Of a stretch of DNA of 64,000 nt, positions 1-9,025 are shown in pieces. Every line of letters begins with the position of its first letter. The stretch's first letter is position 1. The notes under the pieces were generated by a model. That model had not been told where the DNA came from and made no database searches. It saw nothing but the letters and a program-made list of their open reading frames with translations. Source of the stretch: Paenibacillus_V sp046244365 (GTDB lineage: Bacteria > Bacillota > Bacilli > Paenibacillales > NBRC-103111); assembly GCF_046244365.1 (NCBI RefSeq), contig NZ_CP176395.1:2542001-2606000 (forward strand), given 5' to 3'. The position numbers and the translations under genes are program-made.

Positions 1-9
1 GAGTAAATA

Positions 10-205
10 AGAACTTTTGGAGGCGTTATATGGCGGCTTTGCTCGGAATACCTCGGATAGCGGATTTCCAAGGCGTTGTTCGGTCCATTTCTGCTATCGC
101 ATATGGAAAATCGTGAGAATAAGGCCTCCCAAGTCCGCTATACAACAAAAAGCGGTAGAAGCTTCTGAAATAGCGCCTTGAAAATCCGCTATTCCCTATA
201 GCGGG
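10..205. repeat. Imperfect AGCGGA/GGCGYTAT intergenic repeats
   Basis: This non-coding stretch holds several imperfect, alternately oriented copies of a motif pairing an ATAGCGGA element with a CCAAGGCG or GCGCCTTG element. Copies lie near 16-39, 55-82, 122-144 and 168-203. The last copy, with AATAGCGCC then TCCGCTATT, could form a hairpin. They resemble a dispersed intergenic repeat family rather than a gene. No ORF with a ribosome site lies here. Confidence 0.5.
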
Positions 206-303
206 GAGGGGGCTGTTTCTTGGTGCAAATAAAATAGCGCACCAAGATGTGAATGAACGTTCAGAGCTGGCACAAGCGAGCCGGCCGGTAATCTCTTCTT
301 ACT

Positions 304-332
304 CCTCCCCCCGAAGGTTTTGCGGGGGAGGG
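304..332. other. GC-rich hairpin
   Basis: CCTCCCCCCG and CGGGGGAGG can pair around a 9-10 base loop. No clear T-run follows, so it may be a remnant terminator of a gene left of the window or just a structured element. The surrounding 206-370 shows nothing else. Confidence 0.35.
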
Positions 333-370
333 GAAGTTGTTTGAAGGGGGGGGGAAAGGTTAGAAGTTAA

Positions 371-450
371 TGGTCATTGGTTGATGGTTGATGGTTGATG
401 GTTGATGGTTAGTGGTTAGTGGTCAGTGGTTAGTGGTTAAAGGTTGATGG
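371..450. repeat. Heptanucleotide tandem repeat, about 11 copies
   Basis: Eleven consecutive 7-base units of the form TGGTTGA or TGGTTAG, with variants TGGTCAT, TGGTCAG, TGGTTAA and AGGTTGA, run without interruption from 371. Four identical TGGTTGA units come first, then mostly TGGTTAG units. The tract is non-coding and about 400 bases upstream of the first gene. Confidence 0.85.
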
Positions 451-632
451 ATAGGCAATGCGAAGCTATAGGAGTGGCGGGTATCCCTTGGAGGAGCGTT
501 AGCGTTCGCCTTTGCGAGTCGGGAAATAACCGCGGCTGGGCGGTAATCTAATTGAATTTCCCGAGCGCAAGAGTGACCGGAAAGGGAAACCCGCGGCGTA
601 TATAGTCTAGCATTACCTGCTTTAGTATTTTC

Positions 633-677
633 TGACCTAAAATGACTTGACCTAAAATGACTTGACCTAAAATGACC
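633..677. repeat. Three tandem copies of a 15-bp unit
   Basis: The unit TGACCTAAAATGACT occurs at 633-647, 648-662 and 663-677, the last base of the third copy being C. Each unit contains two TGAC half-sites. It lies about 170 bases upstream of the ATPase start, so it could be an operator array for that operon or a simple expansion. An AGAATACGCTTTCA element at 785-798 is weakly cre-like (two mismatches). Confidence 0.75.
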
Positions 678-843
678 AACCTCCGCTTTCCCCCGACCCT
701 ACAGCTCCCCAAACCAACCTGTCTTTTAGTCGTCCGTAAAACCTTCACACTACGTTCACATCGTTTTTGTTACGCTCTCCCTAAAGAATACGCTTTCAAA
801 ACGCCGTCAAGGTGCGATCGGCGGCTTCGGGAGGGAACCTGCA

Positions 844-1962
844 ATGGCAAGCATTTTGTTCAACCATGTGTTCAAGCGCTATGGCAAATACAAGGAAGTA
901 GCCGTGCACGACTTCAATCTTGCGGTGGACGACCAGGAGTTTCTGGTGTTCGTCGGCCCGTCGGGGTGCGGCAAGTCGACGACGCTTCGTATGCTGGCGG
1001 GACTCGAGGACATCAGCGAGGGCGAAATTTACATCGGCGACACGCTCGTCAACAAGATTCCTCCCAAAGACCGGGACATTTCGATGGTGTTCCAAAACTA
1101 TGCCCTTTACCCGAACATGACGGTATATGAGAACATCGCATTCGGCCTCAGGCTCCGCAAGCTGCCCAAGCATGAAATCGATTTGTCCGTGAAGCGGGCG
1201 GCACGCGTGCTCGAGATCGAAAACTTCCTGAACCGCAAGCCGAAGGAGCTCTCCGGCGGGCAGCGGCAGCGGGTGGCGCTCGGAAGGGCGATCGTTCGCA
1301 CGCCCCAGGTGTTCCTGATGGACGAACCGCTCTCCAACCTCGACGCCAAGCTGCGCGTCCAGATGCGTTCGGAGATTATAAGCCTTCACAAGAAGATCGG
1401 CGTAACGACCATATACGTCACGCACGATCAGATCGAAGCGATGACGATGGGCGACCGGGTGGTCGTCATGAATCGGGGAATCATTCAGCAGGTAGACACG
1501 CCGGAACGGGTGTACAAGCGGCCGATCAATCTGTTCGTGGCCAACTTTATCGGCAACCCGCCGATGAATTTCATCAACGGAAAGCTGCAGGAAACGGCCG
1601 GCGAACTTGAGTTCCATACGAACCGTTTCGCACTGAGGCTGACGCCTAAACAAGCAAGCGAGCTTAGGCCGCAAAACTTGCTCGACCGTACGGTCGTGAT
1701 GGGCATTCGTCCGGAGCATATCAGCTTCGAACCGATTAGCATCGAGGCCTATCCGCATTCGCTCATTACCGGCTACTCGAAGTTCAACGAATTCGTCGGC
1801 TCCGACCGTTACTACCATATAGATTGCAAGTCCGATAAGCCGATTGTCGCCCGCGCCCACGAAAGATTCCAAGCCGAGGACGGCGAGAAGGTGACGATGG
1901 CGGTCAACATGGAGCGGGCGCTGTTTTTCAACAAGGATACCGAAATGCTTTTGACGGAATGA
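844..1962 (+). CDS. ugpC: Carbohydrate ABC importer ATP-binding protein (MsmX/UgpC type)
   Basis: This is the cytoplasmic ATPase of a CUT1-type sugar importer, 372 residues, a normal length for the family. Visible motifs are Walker A GPSGCGKST (38-46), the Q-loop glutamine at 84, signature LSGGQ (136-140), Walker B VFLMDE (156-161) and the H-loop His194. A C-terminal TOBE-like region follows about residue 240. The ATG is preceded by GGGAGG at a suitable distance. It is the first gene of a same-strand cluster and the only ABC ATPase gene in the window, although four permease pairs are present. MsmX-type ATPases are known to serve several importers, so sharing is a reasonable inference. The substrate cannot be read from this subunit. 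Confidence 0.95.
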   Translation: MASILFNHVFKRYGKYKEVAVHDFNLAVDDQEFLVFVGPSGCGKSTTLRMLAGLEDISEGEIYIGDTLVNKIPPKDRDISMVFQNYALYPNMTVYENIAFGLRLRKLPKHEIDLSVKRAARVLEIENFLNRKPKELSGGQRQRVALGRAIVRTPQVFLMDEPLSNLDAKLRVQMRSEIISLHKKIGVTTIYVTHDQIEAMTMGDRVVVMNRGIIQQVDTPERVYKRPINLFVANFIGNPPMNFINGKLQETAGELEFHTNRFALRLTPKQASELRPQNLLDRTVVMGIRPEHISFEPISIEAYPHSLITGYSKFNEFVGSDRYYHIDCKSDKPIVARAHERFQAEDGEKVTMAVNMERALFFNKDTEMLLTE

Positions 1963-1990
1963 GGTGACCGGAGGCGTGGCAAATCGAACG

Positions 1991-4900
1991 ATGAAACGCG
2001 TGAAGACGAAAACGATCCTGCTTGCCCTGTGCACGGCGCTGATCGCTTCCTTGGCGGCAGCCGACTCCCAGTTCGGCGGCGCGAATGTGTATGCAGACTC
2101 CGCAGCCGCGCCCGCAGCCGGCGGCACCGGTTCGGCACCCGATCTGACGGCGCAGGCCGATGTGCAGCTCGAGCCGTACTTTGCGGAGGCGATGCAGCAG
2201 TGGGAAGCGGGGGGCGCCAAGCCGGCGTCGCGGGAGCTCAAAATCCCGGCCCAACGGTTTACGCGGAAGTCCGATGACGCCGCCGTCCGAACCGGGGCCT
2301 ACAAAGGGAAGAACGATGTGCTTCTCTGGTCCGTCGGGCGGGGCTGGGTCGAATACGACATAGACGTCGAAGAAGCGGGACTGTACGAGCTAGTCTTGGA
2401 TTATCACCCGTTTACCGTGGAGGACGGAGGCAGCCGTCAGCCTTTGACGCTGACCGCCCGCATTAACGGCGAGCTGCCGTTCCGGGAAGCGCGATCCATG
2501 CTGTTCCCCCGGGAGTTCAAGGATGCGGAGCCCGTGAAATACGATATGGCCGGCAACGAAATCCGCTCCCAAATCGTCGAGATCGCCGGTTGGAAAACGA
2601 AAGCGTTCGCCGATTCGAGCGGCGCTTATGCGGCGCCGCTTCGCTGGAATTTGCGGAAGGGCGTCAATACGATCCGGATCGAATCGACGATGCAGCCTGC
2701 GGCCATCGAGTCGATTACGCTGAAGCCGCCCGCCATGCTCCCATCCTATGACCAAGCCAAGGCGGCGTATCCGAAGACTGCCGGTTCCAAGGACGGACAG
2801 ACGATTACGATCGAAGCGGAGAAGATCAGCAAGAAAAATTCGTCCGCGATCCAGGACGCCTACGACCGCGATCCGTTTACGACGCCGAGGTCGCTGAAGA
2901 CGATCTCGTTCAATACGCTGGGCGGTTCCAGGTGGACGAAGGGCGGCCAAGCGGTAACCTGGGATATCGACGTTCCGGAGGACGGCGTTTACAAGCTCGG
3001 CCTGCGCGCCAACCAGAACACGCGCAAAAACATCGCCGTGTTTCGGACGATCGCCATTGACGGCAAGATTCCGTTCCAGGAAATGGCCGCTTACAAAATG
3101 CCGTACGCCGCCGGCTGGCAAGGGCTGACGATCGAGAACGAGCATGGCGAGCCTTACGGCTTTTACCTGACCAAAGGCAAGCACTCGCTGACGATGGAAG
3201 CGACGAATGCGCCATATACGCCAATCGTCGTTCAAATCAATCAAATTTCGGCCGAGCTTCGCGCGATCATGCTTGAGCTCCGTACGGTGACGGGCATCAT
3301 CTCCTCCGCAAGCGATACGTCGAACCGGGAAGACAAATACCGGGTATGGGACGTTGATAAAGACATTCCGGGGCTGACCGACAGGCTCCGGACGATCCGC
3401 AAGCAGTTCGCCGATTTGGCTGAGCAAATGAAAGCGATTAACAAATATACGGACGATGTGTCCCAGGTGTTCAAGAACAGCGCCAAAGAAATCGAGACGA
3501 TGCTGGAGAAGCCGAACAAAATACCGTATTCGCAGAAACGGATCGGCACGATCCAGGAATCGCTCGAATCCAAACGGGCGGTGCTGACGGACAGTCCGCT
3601 GCAGCTCGACAAACTGTATGTGGCGCCGGTCGGCCAAGACTTTCCGCGAATGAAGGCGACCTTCTTCCAAAAAATGACCGGCAGCATCGCTTCGCTGGCT
3701 TCCTCGTTCACCGACCGCAACAAGCTGGCGGAGAAAGACGGTAGCGAGCTGAACGTTTGGATGGTTTGGGGCCGCGACTACGTCGACGAGCTGCAGCAGC
3801 TTGCCAACGAGAAGTTTACGCCGGAAACCGGCATCAGGGTTAAAGTGAACCTGATTCAATCCGCCGAAATGCTGACGCTGGCGAATGCAGCCGGCATGAT
3901 GCCGGATGTCGCGCTCGGGGTACCCGGCAATATGCCGTTCGATATGGCACTGCGCAACGCCGCGCTCAATTTGAGCGCATTGCCCGGGGCGGACGACATT
4001 TTCGCGAAATACAGTCCCGGCACGCTGCTGCCTTTCTATTACGACGGCGGGTATTACGGCGTGCCGGAGACGATCGGCTTTAAGGTACTGTTTTACCGAA
4101 AAGACATCTTGCGAGGCTTGGACTTGAAGGTGCCGAATACGTGGGACGACGTGTATCAGATGATTCCGACACTGCTGCAGAACCAATACAACTTTTACAT
4201 GGAGCCGGCGGATTTCTCGCCGATCTTCTTCCAGAACAACGTCGAGCTGTATGCAAAGGACGGCTTGAAGACGGGTCTCGACACGCCGGAGTCGTTCCAG
4301 GCTTATAAGAAGTGGACCGATTTCTATAACGTGCAAGGGCTCGACCGTGTGGTGCAAAGCTTCTATAACCAGTTCCGGCGCGGCGAAATGCCGATCGGAA
4401 TCGCCGATTTCAACATGTATATGCAGCTGCTCGTGGCAGCTCCGGAAATCGCAAACGACTGGGGAATCGCTCCCGTTCCAGGCACGAAAAACACGAACGG
4501 CACAATCGAACGGTGGATGGGCGGCTCGAATCCGTCCAACGCGATGTTGTTCAAATCGGCGAAACCCGAAAAGCAGGAGCAGGCGTGGAAGTTTTTGCAA
4601 TGGTATTTGTCCACGGAGACGCAAACGGAATACGGCCTCAACCTGGAGCAGTTCCACGGCGATACGTTCCGCTGGAATACGTCCAACGCCGAAGCCTTCG
4701 CGAACATGCCTTGGCGGCCGGACGACTTGAACGTCATCCTGGATCAATGGAGATGGATCAAGGAAATTCCGAACGTGCCCGGCGGCTACATGACGGGAAG
4801 GCAAATCGGGTTTGCCTGGAACCAGACCGTCGTGGACGGCGTCAACTACCGGATCGCGCTGGAGAACGCCATTATCGAAATCAACCGGGAACTGGCGCGG

Positions 4901-5008
4901 AAGCAGCAGGAGTTCCACATTATCGGCGAACAGGGCGAAGTGCTGAAGACGCTCGACCTCCCGTTCGTAACGGAGCCGTGGAAAGGGGTGGATAAGCTTG
5001 TCAAATAA
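1991..5008 (+). CDS. Giant solute-binding protein fused to N-terminal CBM-like modules
   Basis: A predicted exported protein of 1005 residues begins with a signal peptide (basic MKRVKTK, hydrophobic core to about residue 25). Residues about 50-245 and 270-420 look like two beta-rich galactose-binding-like modules, the second opening with TITIEAEKI. A helical region, possibly coiled coil, covers 420-580. From about 586 to the end it reads as an extracellular solute-binding protein domain (MVWGRDYVDELQQLANEKFTPETG region). Ordinary binding proteins have about 420-550 residues, so this is double length. A GTG at 1964 is possible; ATG 1991 directly precedes the signal peptide. The stop overlaps the next permease start. 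I see no lipobox cysteine, so anchoring is unclear. Likely role: captures a glycan and delivers it to the permeases downstream. Confidence 0.88.
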   Translation: MKRVKTKTILLALCTALIASLAAADSQFGGANVYADSAAAPAAGGTGSAPDLTAQADVQLEPYFAEAMQQWEAGGAKPASRELKIPAQRFTRKSDDAAVRTGAYKGKNDVLLWSVGRGWVEYDIDVEEAGLYELVLDYHPFTVEDGGSRQPLTLTARINGELPFREARSMLFPREFKDAEPVKYDMAGNEIRSQIVEIAGWKTKAFADSSGAYAAPLRWNLRKGVNTIRIESTMQPAAIESITLKPPAMLPSYDQAKAAYPKTAGSKDGQTITIEAEKISKKNSSAIQDAYDRDPFTTPRSLKTISFNTLGGSRWTKGGQAVTWDIDVPEDGVYKLGLRANQNTRKNIAVFRTIAIDGKIPFQEMAAYKMPYAAGWQGLTIENEHGEPYGFYLTKGKHSLTMEATNAPYTPIVVQINQISAELRAIMLELRTVTGIISSASDTSNREDKYRVWDVDKDIPGLTDRLRTIRKQFADLAEQMKAINKYTDDVSQVFKNSAKEIETMLEKPNKIPYSQKRIGTIQESLESKRAVLTDSPLQLDKLYVAPVGQDFPRMKATFFQKMTGSIASLASSFTDRNKLAEKDGSELNVWMVWGRDYVDELQQLANEKFTPETGIRVKVNLIQSAEMLTLANAAGMMPDVALGVPGNMPFDMALRNAALNLSALPGADDIFAKYSPGTLLPFYYDGGYYGVPETIGFKVLFYRKDILRGLDLKVPNTWDDVYQMIPTLLQNQYNFYMEPADFSPIFFQNNVELYAKDGLKTGLDTPESFQAYKKWTDFYNVQGLDRVVQSFYNQFRRGEMPIGIADFNMYMQLLVAAPEIANDWGIAPVPGTKNTNGTIERWMGGSNPSNAMLFKSAKPEKQEQAWKFLQWYLSTETQTEYGLNLEQFHGDTFRWNTSNAEAFANMPWRPDDLNVILDQWRWIKEIPNVPGGYMTGRQIGFAWNQTVVDGVNYRIALENAIIEINRELARKQQEFHIIGEQGEVLKTLDLPFVTEPWKGVDKLVK

Positions 5009-5990
5009 CGTCCAGGAAATAGTGCATCCGAAAGTCGCTGCCCGGCAGCAGCCGAGTTACGCGGAGAAGGTGCAAATGAAGTTCAAACGATTTCTTAGCG
5101 ACATTTGGAAAAGCAGACTCTCCTACTTGTTCATGGCGCCTTTTCTCATCATGTTCGTCCTGTTCATTACGGTTCCGGTCATTGCCGGCGTTCTGCTGAG
5201 CTTCACGCGCTTCAACTCGATCGAGTTCCCGCAATGGATCGGCTGGTCCAACTATCAAAACCTGTTTTCGCAGGACATCGTATTTCTCAAGCACGTCATT
5301 CCCAATTCGTTTAAATTCGCCCTGTTCGTCGGGCCGGTCGGCTACATATTAGCCTTCCTGCTCGCCTGGATTATCGCTCAGCTGCCCTCGACGATGCGCG
5401 TTTGGTACGCGCTGGCGATTTACACCCCTTCGCTTACAGGCGGCATCGCAATGGTCGTCGTTTGGCAGGTTATGTTCACGGGCGACCGGACGGGGTATAT
5501 CAATAACTTTTTGCTGAACCTCGGGCTGATCGAGCAGCCGATTCTGTTTACGGTCGATAAAGGCTATTTGATGCCGGTCATGATTCTCGTCTCGATCTGG
5601 GCGAGCATGGGGCTTGGATTTCTCGCCATTCTGGCCGGCATTCTCAATATCGACAAGCAGCTGTACGAGGCTGCGAGAATCGACGGCATCCGCAGCAGGC
5701 TGCAGGAAATTTGGTACATCACGATCCCGATGATGAAGCCGCAAATGCTGTTCGCCGCCATTATTTCGATCGTGAATACGCTCAAATCGGGCGGCATCGG
5801 TACGCAGCTGTCGGGGATGAATCCGACGCCGGACTATTCCGGCCAGCTTTTCGCCAACCATATCGACGACTTTGCGTTCATCCGGCTGGAGCTCGGCTAT
5901 GCCAGCGCGGTCTCGATCGTGCTCTTGTTCGTCACGATTATGATGAGCCGGTTTCTGTGGTATTTACTCGGTCCGAAGGAGGGGGAATGA
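4998..5990 (+). CDS. Carbohydrate ABC permease, MalF/UgpA-like
   Basis: A 330-residue inner-membrane permease with about six hydrophobic segments. It carries the cytoplasmic EAA loop (YEAARIDGIRSRLQEIWYI) that contacts the ATPase. Translation starts at TTG 4998, eleven bases before the end of the binding-protein gene, with AAAGGGGTGG upstream, so the two genes are probably coupled. The N-terminal 35 residues are hydrophilic. It overlaps the following permease by four bases (ATGA). It should form the heteromeric channel with that permease. The substrate is unknown, but the fused binding protein and operon suggest a complex oligosaccharide. Confidence 0.93.
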   Translation: MSNNVQEIVHPKVAARQQPSYAEKVQMKFKRFLSDIWKSRLSYLFMAPFLIMFVLFITVPVIAGVLLSFTRFNSIEFPQWIGWSNYQNLFSQDIVFLKHVIPNSFKFALFVGPVGYILAFLLAWIIAQLPSTMRVWYALAIYTPSLTGGIAMVVVWQVMFTGDRTGYINNFLLNLGLIEQPILFTVDKGYLMPVMILVSIWASMGLGFLAILAGILNIDKQLYEAARIDGIRSRLQEIWYITIPMMKPQMLFAAIISIVNTLKSGGIGTQLSGMNPTPDYSGQLFANHIDDFAFIRLELGYASAVSIVLLFVTIMMSRFLWYLLGPKEGE

Positions 5991-6880
5991 GAATGAAGCT
6001 GAGAATGAGGTGGCTGTCGGTCTACGTAAACGACTTCAAGCAGCTTGACGGCACCCAGCGCTGGTTTCTCGTCTTTCTGACGCTGCTGGCCGTGTTTATG
6101 CTCATGCCGCTCGTTTATATTTTCAACCATGCGTTCAAACCGCTGCATGAGCTGTTTCTCTTCCCGCCGACGTTTTTCGTGCAGCAGCCGACGTTTCAGA
6201 ACTTTTACGATCTGCTGAACGCCACGCAGGACACGTTCCTGCCGGTGACGAGGTTCATTTTCAACAGCATCATCGTCACGATATTGGCTACGGTCGGCAT
6301 GGTCATTTTCGGCGCCTTGTGCGCGTATCCGCTCTCCAAGCACCGGTTTCCGGGCAGGACGCTGATTTTCGGACTCATTTTGCTGTCGCTGATGATCGCG
6401 GTGGAAACGATGGGGATTCCGCGTTATATCGTGGTCAAATATTTGGGGATTATGAACACGTACATGGGGCATGTGCTGCCTCTGCTTGCCTTGCCGGTCG
6501 GGGTGTTCCTGCTCAAGCAGTTCATGGATCAAATTCCGAACGAGCTGCTCGAAGCCGCCAAGCTGGATGGAGCGTCGGAATGGAACGTGTTTATCCGGGT
6601 CGTCGTGCCGATCGTGACGCCGGCCATTGCGACGATTACGATTCTCGCTTTTCAAACCGCGTGGGGGAATGCGGATACATCCGCTCTGTTCATGCAGGAC
6701 GACGCGATGAAGACGCTCCCGTTCTACGTAAACTCGTTAACGTCGAATTTGGCGAACAGCGTAGCCCGGCAAGGGGCCGCCGCCGCAGCGTCGCTGCTAA
6801 TGTTTATTCCGAACTTGATCATATTCCTGTTTTCGCAGCGCAAGGTCATCCAGACGATGGCGCACTCGGGAATCAAGTAG
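5987..6880 (+). CDS. Carbohydrate ABC permease, MalG/UgpE-like
   Basis: A 297-residue integral membrane permease with the conserved loop EAAKLDGASEWNVFIRVVVP and about six membrane segments. I chose ATG 5987, which overlaps the previous stop as ATGA; ATG 5993, two codons in, has better spacing from AAGGAGGGGG and is equally possible. It pairs with the permease just upstream as the second half of the translocation channel. The next gene starts 15 bases downstream, so co-transcription is very likely. Confidence 0.92.
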   Translation: MRMKLRMRWLSVYVNDFKQLDGTQRWFLVFLTLLAVFMLMPLVYIFNHAFKPLHELFLFPPTFFVQQPTFQNFYDLLNATQDTFLPVTRFIFNSIIVTILATVGMVIFGALCAYPLSKHRFPGRTLIFGLILLSLMIAVETMGIPRYIVVKYLGIMNTYMGHVLPLLALPVGVFLLKQFMDQIPNELLEAAKLDGASEWNVFIRVVVPIVTPAIATITILAFQTAWGNADTSALFMQDDAMKTLPFYVNSLTSNLANSVARQGAAAAASLLMFIPNLIIFLFSQRKVIQTMAHSGIK

Positions 6881-6895
6881 GCAGGGGGAAGTGGG

Positions 6896-9025
6896 ATGAG
6901 AAGACGTACCGGCAAACGCGCATTGCTTGTTCTCGGGCTGATCTGGCTCCTGGCCGCGCTTTTCCCGGGCGCAAGCCTTGCGGAGCCGCCGTTCGAGACG
7001 TTCAGCAAAGACGGTTTCAATCATTTGATCCGGACCCAGGCCGCGTACTACCCGGATAAAGTGCTGGCGAACGACATTTATGTGATGCGCCAAGACAAAG
7101 GCAAGACCGTACGCGAATATTCGCCGCTCAAGCGCCCGCAGGATCTGTTTATCGACAAAAAGGACGAAATCTATATCGCCGATACGGATAACAACCGGGT
7201 CGTTCATCTGGACGCCTCGGGGAAATTCATTCGCGTCATCGACGTGCCGGACAGCAAGCTGAACAAACCGCACGGCGTTTTCGTAACTGGCGACGGAACG
7301 ATCTACATCGCGGATACGGGCAATAAGCGGATCATCAAGCTGGATAAGAACGGCGCGTTCCTGCAAGAGTTCGCGAGACCCCAATCGAACTACATCAACG
7401 ATTCGTTTCAATACGAGCCGACGAATATGGTGGTGGACGGCCGAGGCTTCCTGTACGTCATTTCGAACGGCAGCTATCAGGGGGTCGTCCAGCTCGATCC
7501 GAAGGGGAACTTCTACGGCTTTTACGGCGCGAACGCGACGGAAGTAAGCTTTATGGAAATCATCCGCAAAACGTTCTATACGGAGGAGCAGCAGAGCCGG
7601 CAAATCCGCACGCTGCCTTCGACGATCCGCAATATTTTCATCGACGAGCTGGGGTTCATCTACACCGTTTCGAGTGGCAAGAGCGAACAGGTCAAAAAGC
7701 TGAACATTCGCGGGGAGAACCAGTGGAAAAGCATCGATTTTTCGGCGCGTATCCGGTTCGTCAGGAGCGAAACGCCGGCCGATCCCAAAAACGAGCTGAA
7801 GCCTCAGCTGACCGACGTCGCGGTCGACAAGAACGGCAATCTGATCGCCATCGACAAAACGTTCAACAACATAAGCGAATACGGCCCGAACGGGAAGCTG
7901 CTGCTCAGCTGGTCGGGACCGGTTACGTTCGGCAAGCCGCAGCTCGGCTTGAGCCAAAGCCCGGTTTCGGTAGCCGCGAATTCGAAGAACGAACTGTTTA
8001 TTTTGGACGATTCGCAGAACATGATTCACGTGCTGGAGCCGACCGAGTTCGGCGTCGCGCTCAACAAGGCGACCGAGCTGTCGCAGGAAGGCAAATACGA
8101 GGAAAGCGAATTGCACTGGCAGGAAGTGCTGAAACTGAACGCGCTGTACTCCCCGGCATACTTGGGACTCGCGCAGGCGGCTTTCCACAAGGGAGCCTAC
8201 AAGGAAGCGCTCGACCTGTATAAGCTGGCGGGATCCGGCTCCGGGTATTCGGATTCGTTCTGGCAGATTCGGCTCGCTTGGTTTCAAGGCAACTTTTCAT
8301 GGATCGCCAATACGCTGTTTACCCTAGCCATCCTTGTACTGGTTGCAGGCAGGTTCCGCTCGAAGCTCCCGTTTCTGAAGGCCGGCAAACGCAGCTTCAG
8401 ATGGAGCAAGCAGCCGCTCGTTCAGCAGTTGAGGCATGCGTTCACGATTTTGAAGCAGCCGCTCGAAGGATTTACGGATTTGCGGTACAGCAACAAAGGA
8501 AGCTATTTGAGCGCGTTTCTGCTGCTGGGCGCCGTCGTTGCGGTCCTTCTGATCAAGGAATATTATACGAGCTTCGCGTTCAAGCCGGTGGCGGCCGAGA
8601 ACCGGAACAGCAATTTCATTTTCGTATTCGGCATGACGTGGATAACCTGGGTCATCTGCAATTATTTGATCGGCACGATCAAATACGGCGAAGCCCGCTT
8701 CAAGGACGTATTCGTCGGCAGCGCCTATGCGCTGTTCCCGATCGTGCTGCTCGGACTCCCGCTGGCGCTGCTGTCCAATGTGATGACGCTTAGCGAGCAG
8801 TCGATTTACGGCTTTTTCGAATCGGCGATGTACATCTGGTGCGCGCTGCTCTTCTTCTGGCAAATCCAAGCGCTGCAAAACTACGGCGTGGGTGAAACGG
8901 TAGCGAATATATCGCTTACCGCGGTCGCAATGGCGATCATGTGGGTGCTCGTTTCGATCACGACGGGTTTAACCTCCGAGCTTCGGGAGTTCGTATTTAC
9001 GGTGTACCAGGAGGTGTCGATGTGA
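6896..9025 (+). CDS. NHL beta-propeller / TPR / YIP1 multi-pass membrane protein
   Basis: A 709-residue predicted membrane protein. A signal peptide (MRRRTGKRALLVLGLIW, then ASLAEPP) is followed by NHL-type repeats over about residues 75-370, seen as recurring DLFIDKKDEIYIADTDNNRVV, GVFVTGDGTIYIADTGNKRI and similar blades. A TPR-like pair lies at 385-445. One membrane helix is near 467-485, and a YIP1-like domain with four or five helices covers 500-700. It sits between two permease pairs, and its stop overlaps the next start. This topology puts a propeller outside the cell. It may be an accessory or sensing component of the importer; no function is established from sequence. Confidence 0.85.
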   Translation: MRRRTGKRALLVLGLIWLLAALFPGASLAEPPFETFSKDGFNHLIRTQAAYYPDKVLANDIYVMRQDKGKTVREYSPLKRPQDLFIDKKDEIYIADTDNNRVVHLDASGKFIRVIDVPDSKLNKPHGVFVTGDGTIYIADTGNKRIIKLDKNGAFLQEFARPQSNYINDSFQYEPTNMVVDGRGFLYVISNGSYQGVVQLDPKGNFYGFYGANATEVSFMEIIRKTFYTEEQQSRQIRTLPSTIRNIFIDELGFIYTVSSGKSEQVKKLNIRGENQWKSIDFSARIRFVRSETPADPKNELKPQLTDVAVDKNGNLIAIDKTFNNISEYGPNGKLLLSWSGPVTFGKPQLGLSQSPVSVAANSKNELFILDDSQNMIHVLEPTEFGVALNKATELSQEGKYEESELHWQEVLKLNALYSPAYLGLAQAAFHKGAYKEALDLYKLAGSGSGYSDSFWQIRLAWFQGNFSWIANTLFTLAILVLVAGRFRSKLPFLKAGKRSFRWSKQPLVQQLRHAFTILKQPLEGFTDLRYSNKGSYLSAFLLLGAVVAVLLIKEYYTSFAFKPVAAENRNSNFIFVFGMTWITWVICNYLIGTIKYGEARFKDVFVGSAYALFPIVLLGLPLALLSNVMTLSEQSIYGFFESAMYIWCALLFFWQIQALQNYGVGETVANISLTAVAMAIMWVLVSITTGLTSELREFVFTVYQEVSM

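Noticed and set aside
371..450. Possible CRISPR array
   Set aside because: The repeats are only seven bases with no spacers, and no cas genes are present.
785..798. cre site upstream of the ATPase operon
   Set aside because: AGAATACGCTTTCA has two mismatches to the consensus; too weak to list as a feature.
2390..4918. Very long open frame on the minus strand (about 840 codons) opposite the fused binding protein
   Set aside because: The plus-strand protein has a signal peptide and recognisable domains. The antisense product is Arg/His/Leu-rich with no domain or ribosome site, as expected from GC-rich codon bias.
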